This document shows, piece by piece, positions 7,274 to 14,015 of a stretch of DNA of 17,833 nucleotides (positions are counted from its first letter, which is position 1; each line of letters opens with the position of its first letter). The stretch lies in NCBI GenBank assembly GCA_965369805.1, contig CBDURG010000028.1, positions 1-17,833 of the forward strand, written 5' to 3'. Under the pieces are notes generated by a model. It was not told the DNA's origin, made no database searches, and saw only the letters and a list, made by a program, of their open reading frames with translations. The position numbers were made by a program, and so were the translations under genes. The stretch comes from JAGLRQ01 sp965369805. Its GTDB lineage: Bacteria; Auribacterota; UBA6266.

Positions 7274-8643
7274 TCTGCTTCCTCATTGTTTTTTTTGCCG
7301 GCAGTTCCACCTGCTTTTCCCGTTAAAGAATCCGGGCCCCTGGTGTTTTTATCTAACGGGATAAATTTTTCAGTGTATATAGCAACATCTTTTACTGTAA
7401 GGATATCTTCTATAAATTCCTGCATGGCTTTCTGTGATTTGTCCTGCCTGTAGGAAGATGTGACTTCCGCCTTTACATCCTCGAAAGATTTAATTATTTT
7501 TTCTTTCTTTTCAATAATTTCGGTAATATAGAACCCTTCCTCAGTTTTTATTATATAAGGTTTTTTATCATAGGGCAGCTGAAACAATTCTTTTACCAAT
7601 TCTTTATTAGTTCCAATGCCCGGTATATAGCCGGTTTCATGCACCCAGCCGGAGACTATACCTCCATTCTCTTTCGCATTTTTATCAAGAGAATGTTCTT
7701 CCGCAAGATTTTTAAAGTCCGCTCCGCTTTCAATTTGCGAAATAAGGGCCTTCGCGTTATCTTCGGAATCCGTCAAAATGTACTTAAACTTTACCGCCGG
7801 TTTTTCTGCGTATCTATCCTTATATACTTCATAATAATTTTTTAAATCATCCTCTTCGCTCTTTATTTTACTCAAAACTTCGTCGTCAATAAGCTTTTTC
7901 ACAATCAACTCTTTCTTAATCGTTTCAGATTTTTTTATTATTTCAGGATCCCTGTCATATCCAAGCTTTATCCCCTTTTCATAGAAAAGCTCGCCGGCAA
8001 CATATGTTTTAAGAAAATCCAGCTTTTTGGCTTCATCTTTTACAAAGGATTCCTTCACCCATGGAGGAAGCTCTTCAAGAGCGCGGTTAATTTCATTTAC
8101 GGTAATCTCCCTGTTTTTTATTCTGGCAACTACTTCCCCTGACGGCTTTTTTACCCCCTTATCTCCGGCCAGCAGTGTTCTTGATTCCAACTGGTATTCC
8201 GCGTCCAGCGCGCGGTTTGATTTTTCAAGGCACATAACAATATTCGTTCCGATTTCCTGTTTAAGGCTTGTATCAGGGTTGGCAATTTCCGCCTTATAAA
8301 AATAAGCAAGCGCGTCTTCATATCTGTTAGCTATCATAAGCATCTCGCCTATGGAAAAATAAATATTAGAACGCGTGCTTTCATCAATCCCGCTATTTTT
8401 GGCATATTCTTCATATGCCTTCACGGACTGGCCGACCAGCCCGTCCGCCTTGAGCTTATTAGCGTATTCCCTCATCTGAGACGCGTTCCATGAAACCTTC
8501 TGAGCGGGCTTGTTTACAATCAACCGCGAATTCCTTAAAACAAGAACGATTATAACAGCGGACAAACAGAATAATAAAACACCTGCCAACAATACACTCC
8601 TGTTAAGATTTTGCCGATTTTGAGTAAATACCGGTTTTTCCAT
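7270..8643 (-). CDS. Membrane-anchored TPR and PpiC-type peptidyl-prolyl isomerase (foldase)
   Basis: This 457-residue protein has an N-terminal transmembrane anchor (about 17-37), a TPR-like helical region (about 55-150, including IYFSIGEMLMIANRYEDALAYF), a SurA/PrsA-like helical chaperone module (about 167-265, starting VVARIKNREITVNEINRAL) and a parvulin PpiC rotamase domain (about 282-380, with SGADFKNLAEEHSLD and GGIVSGWV). The C-terminal tail is polar and low in complexity. It should assist folding of exported proteins at the outer face of the inner membrane, and its place among Bat genes suggests it serves the Bat complex. Its stop overlaps the next gene by 4 bp, and it starts 15 bp after the DUF58 gene with AAAGGAG upstream. 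A foldase is not a standard member of Bat operons. Confidence 0.82.
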   Translation of the reverse strand: MEKPVFTQNRQNLNRSVLLAGVLLFCLSAVIIVLVLRNSRLIVNKPAQKVSWNASQMREYANKLKADGLVGQSVKAYEEYAKNSGIDESTRSNIYFSIGEMLMIANRYEDALAYFYKAEIANPDTSLKQEIGTNIVMCLEKSNRALDAEYQLESRTLLAGDKGVKKPSGEVVARIKNREITVNEINRALEELPPWVKESFVKDEAKKLDFLKTYVAGELFYEKGIKLGYDRDPEIIKKSETIKKELIVKKLIDDEVLSKIKSEEDDLKNYYEVYKDRYAEKPAVKFKYILTDSEDNAKALISQIESGADFKNLAEEHSLDKNAKENGGIVSGWVHETGYIPGIGTNKELVKELFQLPYDKKPYIIKTEEGFYITEIIEKKEKIIKSFEDVKAEVTSSYRQDKSQKAMQEFIEDILTVKDVAIYTEKFIPLDKNTRGPDSLTGKAGGTAGKKNNEEAE

Positions 8644-8658
8644 TTAGATTTCTCTCCT

Positions 8659-9534
8659 TTATCTTCTCTTTTCCCTTGTCCTGAAGAATCTCATAAAAGG
8701 TTTTACATATGAGCTTCCTGTTTCAACATGAATAATATCAACATCGATTTGCCTGAAAAATTTATCTCTGATAGAAGCTTCCTTTCCCGAAAATACCTTT
8801 ATGCCTTTTTGAAGGTTAGAATCAGAGCTGTCCACTAATAAAGCTTCGCCTGTTTCGGCGTCTTCAAGCTCTATTAAACCCAGGCGCGGAAACTCTTTTT
8901 CGCGCGGATCCTGGATAACAACCGCGATTACATCATGCCGTTTATTGGCAATCTGAAGAGCCCGTTCATACCCTTCGGCAATAAAATCCGACACCAAAAA
9001 GGTTACGGTGCGTTTCTTATTAACAGAATTAAAAAAATCGATACCCGCGGCAATATTCGTCCCTATATGTTCAGGCTTAAAAGAAAGAATTTCACTTATT
9101 ACATGCAGAACATGGCGTTTCCCTTTTTTAGGCGGAATATATTTTTCCACTCTATCGGTAAATATAACCAGTCCTACTTTGTCATTGTTTGTGATAGCTG
9201 AAAAAGCCAGCATTGCACAAAGCTCGGCCGCGTATTCATTCTTAAGCTGATGTTTAGACCCGAATTGCCCCGAGGAGCTCGCGTCCACCATAAGCATAAC
9301 CGTAAGCTCCCTCTCCTCAACAAACTTCTTGATAAAGGGCTTCCCTACTCTCGCGGTAACATTCCAGTCAATCGTCCGTATCTCGTCACCAGGCTGGTAT
9401 TCCCGCACTTCGTCAAACTCTATGCCGCGGCCTTTAAAGGTACTGTGATACGCTCCCGCAAGAATATCATTGACAAGCCTTGAGGTATAAATCTGAATAC
9501 GGCGTACTTTTTTAATCAGATCTTTTGTTAACAT
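8659..9534 (-). CDS. DUF58-family vWA-like protein
   Basis: The 291-residue product carries the DUF58 hallmark (residues about 36-62): GIEFDEVREYQPGDEIRTID followed by WNVTAR. A vWA-like fold follows with MIDAS-type residues Asp84-x-Ser86-x-Ser88 (DASSS), Thr159 in GTNIAAG and Asp183 in LVSDF. No transmembrane helix is seen, so it is cytoplasmic or peripheral. DUF58 proteins nearly always accompany MoxR ATPases and are thought to be their direct partner. The ATG overlaps the moxR stop by one base (TAATG), so the two are translationally coupled. Length is normal for the short, soluble form of the family. Confidence 0.88.
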   Translation of the reverse strand: MLTKDLIKKVRRIQIYTSRLVNDILAGAYHSTFKGRGIEFDEVREYQPGDEIRTIDWNVTARVGKPFIKKFVEERELTVMLMVDASSSGQFGSKHQLKNEYAAELCAMLAFSAITNNDKVGLVIFTDRVEKYIPPKKGKRHVLHVISEILSFKPEHIGTNIAAGIDFFNSVNKKRTVTFLVSDFIAEGYERALQIANKRHDVIAVVIQDPREKEFPRLGLIELEDAETGEALLVDSSDSNLQKGIKVFSGKEASIRDKFFRQIDVDIIHVETGSSYVKPFMRFFRTREKRR

Positions 9535-10526
9535 TACGGTACCACCACTGTATCAAAAATTTTGTTTATAATATCTTCCGGCGTTATATCATCGGCTTCG
9601 GCTTCGTAAGTAATAATTACTCTGTGCCTTAACACATCCAACCCTATGCTTTTGATATCCTGAGGCGTAACATACCCGCGCCCCTGCAAAAAGGCGTAGG
9701 CCTTGGCAGCTAACGTCAGATAAATTGTAGCCCTTGGTGAGGCCCCGTACTCAATATAACTTTTTGTGTCAAGTTTATAAGCTTCCGGTTCCCGTGTAGC
9801 CATAACTAAATCAACTATATATGATGAGAGCTTTTCATCTACATAAACCTGATCAACCAGATCTCGAATCCTTATAATATCGCAGGGAGAAACAACACTT
9901 TCAACATCAAGCGTCTTTTTGACCTTTGCCATACGGTTTAAAATTTCTTTCTCCTCCTTTTTATTAGGGTAAACAACTTTTAATTTAAGCATAAATCTGT
10001 CAACCTGTGCTTCGGGCAAAGGATAAGTGCCTTCCTGTTCAATAGGATTCTGCGTAGCTAATACTAAGAAAAGTTCCGGCAGTTTAATCGTCTCTTCCCC
10101 TATGGTAACCTGTCTTTCCTGCATTGCCTCCAAAAGCGCGCTTTGCACTTTGGCCGGAGCGCGGTTAATTTCATCCGCCAGGATAATATTCGCGAAAATA
10201 GGGCCTTTCTTAATCGAGAAACTCGCGTCCTTCGGATTGTATATCTGCGTTCCTATAAGATCGGCCGGTAAAAGATCCGGCGTAAATTGAATTCTTCTAA
10301 AAGATGCTTTTATCGCGTTAGCGAGTGTTGACACGCTCAGGGTCTTAGCCAGCCCGGGCACTCCCTCTATTAATACATGCCCATCCGCCAGAAGGCCCAC
10401 AAAAAGACGGTCAATTAAATACTCCTGCCCCACAATATTCCTGTGGATTTGCTCTCTTAACCTGGTAATAAAACCGCTTTCTTTTTTTACTTTTTCATTT
10501 AAAGACTGAATTTCCGAATGTTCCAT
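9534..10526 (-). CDS. moxR: MoxR-family AAA+ ATPase
   Basis: The 330-residue protein has a complete AAA+ core: Walker A GVPGLAKT (55-62), Walker B ILADE (115-119) followed by INRAPAKVQSALLEAMQE, sensor 1 ATQNP (about 157-161), arginine finger in VDRFMLKL (Arg177) and a sensor 2 region with GASPRAT. This matches the MoxR-proper subfamily of about 320-340 residues. Such ATPases act as chaperone-like remodellers for metal-binding vWA proteins, here presumably DUF58, BatA and BatB. A strong AGGAGG lies 6 nt before the ATG. It follows the first BatD-like gene by 13 bp and overlaps the DUF58 start. Confidence 0.93.
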   Translation of the reverse strand: MEHSEIQSLNEKVKKESGFITRLREQIHRNIVGQEYLIDRLFVGLLADGHVLIEGVPGLAKTLSVSTLANAIKASFRRIQFTPDLLPADLIGTQIYNPKDASFSIKKGPIFANIILADEINRAPAKVQSALLEAMQERQVTIGEETIKLPELFLVLATQNPIEQEGTYPLPEAQVDRFMLKLKVVYPNKKEEKEILNRMAKVKKTLDVESVVSPCDIIRIRDLVDQVYVDEKLSSYIVDLVMATREPEAYKLDTKSYIEYGASPRATIYLTLAAKAYAFLQGRGYVTPQDIKSIGLDVLRHRVIITYEAEADDITPEDIINKIFDTVVVP

Positions 10527-10539
10527 TGTATTCCTCCTT

Positions 10540-11445
10540 TTAATCTATTGTTTCTATCAAATGCTCTTCGGTTTCCCCCGGTATCAATGATTTCATATAT
10601 TTAGTAATTCCGCGAATTATCCTGTCATGTTCAATATCCTCAGGCTTATACCCCGAAAAACGAACCTTCTCAGACATAAACCCGCATTCAGCACATATCT
10701 TTTTCAGTTCTTCGGGAAGTTTGTTCATATTTTTGACGGTTAAATCGCTGTTGTATTTGGCTTTAACATATTCGAGAAGCGATTTTTCAACCCCAGCGTA
10801 GTAAGCGCCCGGGTTACCCGCGACTTTGTGTTTATTTAATTGCTTTAGTTTTTCGCAAAACTTTTTTTCTAAATCCGGGTTATCCGTGTCTGCCCTTTTC
10901 CTTTTATCCGCGCGGGAAAATATAACGCGTTTTATTAGTACAACAAACACCCCGAAAACTAAAACCGCCGACAGTATGGATAAAATACCTTTCAAAACCA
11001 TTTTCCCAAACCCTGCCGCCCTTGAAATGACCTTAATAGGAATCGGTTGGGTTTTAATGATCCTTTTATTTTCAGGATTGTCGCTGAATGTATATTCGAT
11101 AACAGCGGGAGTGATGTCATCCGTCCCTTTTTCTTTACCTATATAAATGTACTCCAACACTCTTTCGGCAAAAACTCCGTTTTGTCCAAGCCGCGATGAT
11201 GTGAGCTGTTTAGAATTAATCTGTTTTAATAAAATACTTGCCGGCGGCGAGATTTTTTCGACGATAATCGAGGAACCTTCTTCCTGTTTCCACTCCATCT
11301 CTACCTTAATCTTCACTTTTTCTCCTATACTTATCTCGTTCTTATCCAAAAACAAGCGTATAGCCGGCTCAGCCGCATATAACATTCCACCGGAAAAAGC
11401 GAAAAAAATAACTACTGTTATCAATATCGTCTTCAGTATTGCCAT
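10540..11445 (-). CDS. BatD-like single-pass membrane protein, first gene of the Bat operon
   Basis: This 301-residue protein repeats the BatD plan in short form: signal peptide (about 1-25), one Ig-like beta domain (about 27-142, with LDKNEISIGEKVKIKVEMEW), a transmembrane helix (about 150-171) and a helical cytoplasmic domain of about 125 residues. The phrase ISIGEKV closely resembles ITIGEKVTY in the 6086-7273 protein, so the two share the same Ig-type module. GGAAGG lies 6 nt before the ATG. It leads the operon, 13 bp ahead of moxR. I do not recognise a specific named family beyond BatD-like; a membrane adaptor for MoxR is a reasonable inference. Confidence 0.7.
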   Translation of the reverse strand: MAILKTILITVVIFFAFSGGMLYAAEPAIRLFLDKNEISIGEKVKIKVEMEWKQEEGSSIIVEKISPPASILLKQINSKQLTSSRLGQNGVFAERVLEYIYIGKEKGTDDITPAVIEYTFSDNPENKRIIKTQPIPIKVISRAAGFGKMVLKGILSILSAVLVFGVFVVLIKRVIFSRADKRKRADTDNPDLEKKFCEKLKQLNKHKVAGNPGAYYAGVEKSLLEYVKAKYNSDLTVKNMNKLPEELKKICAECGFMSEKVRFSGYKPEDIEHDRIIRGITKYMKSLIPGETEEHLIETID

Positions 11446-11563
11446 GTAACCCTTCCTTAGTTTCCAGGAAAAATATACTACATCTATCCTTAAGAGAAGA
11501 TGAAAATAAGATTAAGGTTTCTTAATGTAAGAGATGGATCTGCTCAAGAGGAACAAAAAAAAA
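11446..11563 (-). promoter_or_regulatory. Leader region of the Bat operon with two palindromes
   Basis: This 118-bp gap, the largest within the kinase-to-BatE block, probably holds the Bat promoter. Two short palindromes are visible: ATTAAG-AAAC-CTTAAT on the minus strand (11511-11526) and TTTCC-A-GGAAA (11461-11471). An AT-rich TAGTATATT on the minus strand (just upstream of 11471) could be a -10, but I find no good -35 at 16-18 nt. A run of nine A on the plus strand (11555-11563) directly follows the kinase stop. The only stem before it is GGAAG/CTTCC with a 16-nt loop ending about 10 nt away, too weak to call a terminator. Confidence 0.4.
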
Positions 11564-13003
11564 TTATTCGTGTGGAAGAAAAACGGTAAAAATACTTCCC
11601 TCGTGCGGCCGGCTTTCTACGTCAATATATCCCTTATGACTTTTTGCTATCATGGCGGCAATACTAAGCCCCAATCCCGCCCCGCCGTCCTCGCGGGACC
11701 GGGCTTTATCAATACGGTAGAAACGCTCAAATATCTTCTTCTGTTCTTTTTCAGGGATGCCTACTCCTGTATCGGAAACCGCCACGGCATATCCGTTTTC
11801 TTTCTCCGATATTTTAAGAGCTATAGAACCGTTTTCAGGAGTATATCTAATCGCGTTTTCTATAAGATTAGAAAAAAGCTCTTCTAATTTTGAAGTATCC
11901 GCCCGCATATGAAAACTGTTTTGTTGTGTCAAAAGAGACAACGTAATATTCTTTCTCTCCGCAAGAACATGGTAAAATTCCACCATCTTGGAAAGCAAAC
12001 CTCTGAGTTCGATTTTTTTCATGTCGAGCCTGTCAAGGCCGCTGTCACTGCGGGATAAATAAAGTAATCTATTAATTATTATCGTTAACCGATCCATTTC
12101 AACGACAATACTCCCCATTATCTCTCTATACCCCTCAATATCTCCTCCTCTTTCAAGGATCACTTCGGCTTCTCCTTTTATCGCGGTAATAGGAAGCCTA
12201 ATCTCATGCGACGCGTTAGCGGTAAAGATAATTATTTTTTGATATGACTGGTAAAGTTTTCTAAGAACATTATTAAACGCGGACGCCAATTTGTCCAATT
12301 CATCACCGGTCCCCCTAACCGGCAGTTCTTGAGCAGCGTCAGAATACACTATCTCATTTGAGGCTTTAATCAGCTTTGAAATCGGGGATAAAAATTGCCC
12401 TGTCAATATAACTCCGCTTATTAATCCAATTAAAATAATAATCGGAATCATCAATAGTCCTGTTTTTAAAAATATATTAACAGCTTCCTGATAGCCGAAA
12501 GGGGCAGCCCCAAACTGCAGGTAAAATATATTGCCTGCCCGGTCTCTAAAAGATTGAGTAACCATATATGCTATTGTTTTATCGGGATTAGAAGCAGTGC
12601 TTTCAATAATGGCTGACGTTTGTTCTTTATTAGAACGCGATATTATATTTTCAACAGATTTTTTGTCTTCTAAGAAACCCTCTGAACGCGCGGCAATTAA
12701 ACCTTTGCTATTAAATAAAGCGTATCCGATTTTATGCGAACCTTTTATTCCTCGGGTGTGCTTTGAAAGAAAATTAGATATACCCAGTTCATCGCTCTCC
12801 TCATTCCCAAGAAAATCTATGGCTCCCCTAAGCTCTGCGACCAGATATTGTTTCGCTACATCAATCAATCGTGCCTTCATTTGAAATGAAAAATATATTG
12901 TTACCGCGATAATACCCGCCAGGAGAATAGAGGTATATCCAAGAACAAGACGCGCTCGGATACTATGTAAAAAATTAAATTTATTTCTTATCTTCCAAAA
13001 CAT
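11564..13003 (-). CDS. Membrane sensor histidine kinase
   Basis: The 479-residue kinase has transmembrane helices at about 19-39 and 181-201, an extracytoplasmic sensor region of about 140 residues between them, a HAMP linker (about 202-255), a HisKA dimerization domain with the phospho-accepting His266 (NASHEIRLPIT) and a HATPase_c domain. In the latter the N box (Asn379, Asn383), G1 DTGVGIP (411-417), F box FERFYR and G2 GAGLGLS are intact. Position +4 from the His is Leu270 (codon CTT) instead of the usual Thr or Asn; that residue is needed for response-regulator phosphatase activity in HisKA kinases. The gene overlaps the response regulator by 23 bp. The ligand cannot be told from sequence. 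Similarity of the regulator to CusR/CzcR-type proteins hints at envelope or metal stress. Confidence 0.9.
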   Translation of the reverse strand: MFWKIRNKFNFLHSIRARLVLGYTSILLAGIIAVTIYFSFQMKARLIDVAKQYLVAELRGAIDFLGNEESDELGISNFLSKHTRGIKGSHKIGYALFNSKGLIAARSEGFLEDKKSVENIISRSNKEQTSAIIESTASNPDKTIAYMVTQSFRDRAGNIFYLQFGAAPFGYQEAVNIFLKTGLLMIPIIILIGLISGVILTGQFLSPISKLIKASNEIVYSDAAQELPVRGTGDELDKLASAFNNVLRKLYQSYQKIIIFTANASHEIRLPITAIKGEAEVILERGGDIEGYREIMGSIVVEMDRLTIIINRLLYLSRSDSGLDRLDMKKIELRGLLSKMVEFYHVLAERKNITLSLLTQQNSFHMRADTSKLEELFSNLIENAIRYTPENGSIALKISEKENGYAVAVSDTGVGIPEKEQKKIFERFYRIDKARSREDGGAGLGLSIAAMIAKSHKGYIDVESRPHEGSIFTVFLPHE

Positions 13004-13655
13004 AGCCTACACCTCGTAACGTACGGATTAAAGGCTTTTCACCTTCTAAATCTATCTTCTTTCTCAAATTCGTTATATGCACGTCTATTACATTAGTCAT
13101 TGAATCAAAATCATACCCCCAGACATTCTCCGATATCATCGTGCGCGTTACAACTTCGCCTTTGTGCTTAAGCAAATATTGCAGCAAAGTAAACTCGGTA
13201 GGGGTCAAACTAATAGCCTTTTTCCCTCTCTCAACCACATGCTTACTAATATCCAGCACTAAATTCCCCTCTTGATAATGGGTTTTTCTCTCCTCTTTTC
13301 CTCTACGCATTAGAGCCTTTACACGCGCAAGGAGTTCAGAAAAAGAAAACGGTTTTACCAAATAATCATCGCCTCCCAGTTCAAGCCCTCTTACTTTATC
13401 CTCAACCGTATCTTTAGCAGTCAAAAAGATAACCGGCGTCTTTATTTCCTTGCTACGAAGCTGCTGAACCATTTCATACCCATCCAGCTTAGGAAGCATG
13501 ATATCAAGAACGATACAATCATAATTCTCTCCCGCGGCAAGAAAAAACCCTTCTCTGCCATCCATGGCGGTATCCACACAGAAACCATGCTCTTTAAATC
13601 CTTTTTTGACAAAATTCAATACCCTTTTTTCATCTTCAACAACCAGGACTTTCAA
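12981..13655 (-). CDS. OmpR/PhoB-family response regulator
   Basis: The 224-residue regulator has a receiver domain with the acidic pair at Glu7-Asp8, phospho-acceptor Asp51 (VLDIMLP), Thr79 and Lys101, and a C-terminal winged helix (about 125-222) with SLTPTEFTLLQYLLKHKGEVVT and NVIDVHITNLRKKID. The wording of the DNA-binding domain resembles the CusR/CopR subgroup. The start is TTG at 13653-13655, chosen because MKVLVVEDE begins the receiver fold exactly there and AAAGGAG lies 7 nt upstream. It overlaps the kinase gene that follows. The repeat-borne promoter at 13765-13793 would give it a leader of about 100 nt. Confidence 0.93.
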   Translation of the reverse strand: MKVLVVEDEKRVLNFVKKGFKEHGFCVDTAMDGREGFFLAAGENYDCIVLDIMLPKLDGYEMVQQLRSKEIKTPVIFLTAKDTVEDKVRGLELGGDDYLVKPFSFSELLARVKALMRRGKEERKTHYQEGNLVLDISKHVVERGKKAISLTPTEFTLLQYLLKHKGEVVTRTMISENVWGYDFDSMTNVIDVHITNLRKKIDLEGEKPLIRTLRGVGYVLEDKK

Positions 13656-13764
13656 GGAAAAACTCCTTTATTCTATTAACATTATTCCAGTGAGCATACT
13701 AATTATTAGCCGCCCGCCCCATAGTCCCGCTATAACATGGCTATCGACCGGTCACAAGAGGGGT
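13656..13764 (-). other. Leader between the repeat promoter and the response regulator
   Basis: If transcription starts at the promoter in repeat copy B, these bases form the 5' leader. A GC-rich block (about 13710-13735) contrasts with the AT-rich flanks and can fold locally (ATAG-CGGGA-CTAT on the minus strand). A perfect CTAAT-A-ATTAG palindrome lies at 13699-13709. No open frame of interest and no recognised riboswitch. Confidence 0.3.
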
Positions 13765-13793
13765 ATTTTAACACAAGAATTAATCAATAACAA
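13765..13793 (-). promoter_or_regulatory. sigma70-type promoter in repeat copy B, facing the two-component genes
   Basis: On the minus strand TTGTTA (13788-13793) and TAAAAT (13765-13770) are 17 nt apart, identical in boxes and spacer to copy A. Upstream lie two short palindromes specific to this copy: GAACA-N2-TGTTC (13808-13819) and GTTGG-N5-CCAAC (13841-13855). They could be binding sites but this is untested. Confidence 0.55.
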
Positions 13794-13906
13794 ATGGAAG
13801 ATTTAGCGAACAAATGTTCAAACACGACAACTGGTACAATGTTGGTTTGCCCAACTTGCTCGTATTAGCTTGCTTGGCGCACATTAAGTGATGCGTCCCT
13901 TTAATT
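13766..13906. repeat. 141-bp dispersed repeat, copy B
   Basis: Gapless partner of 380-520, same orientation, 117 of 141 bases identical by hand count. It occupies the gap between hcp and the response regulator (13656-14015, 360 bp without a gene). The rest of that gap downstream of hcp (13907-14015) is AT-rich with no gene; a GAGAAA/TTTCTC pair there is too weakly spaced to call a terminator. Confidence 0.85.
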
Positions 13907-14015
13907 ATAAGAAAACAAAACAATCCGCATATAGTGAGAAACTTCCGTACTTCTATGTTTTTCTCCGTCAAGAAACCAACTGCCTGTGTAAAAAGCTGCT
14001 GTTTTTTGCCATTGG

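Noticed and set aside
11555..11599. Possible intrinsic terminator after the histidine kinase (GGAAG/CTTCC stem and a T-run).
   Set aside because: The stem is 5 bp with a 16-nt loop and ends about 10 nt before the T-run, outside the geometry of a working terminator.
13780..13971. A 63-residue minus-strand frame running through repeat copy B, matched by an open frame with the same VID-stop ending in copy A, suggesting a small conserved protein.
   Set aside because: Codon-by-codon comparison gives 7, 7 and 10 differences at positions 1, 2 and 3, with 13 amino-acid-changing codons and 6 silent ones. That is too little third-position bias for a selected protein; the shared frame follows from the absence of indels.
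13990..14010. AAAAA-GCTGCTG-TTTTT near the end of hcp as a terminator.
   Set aside because: The stem is only A:T pairs and lacks a GC-rich part.
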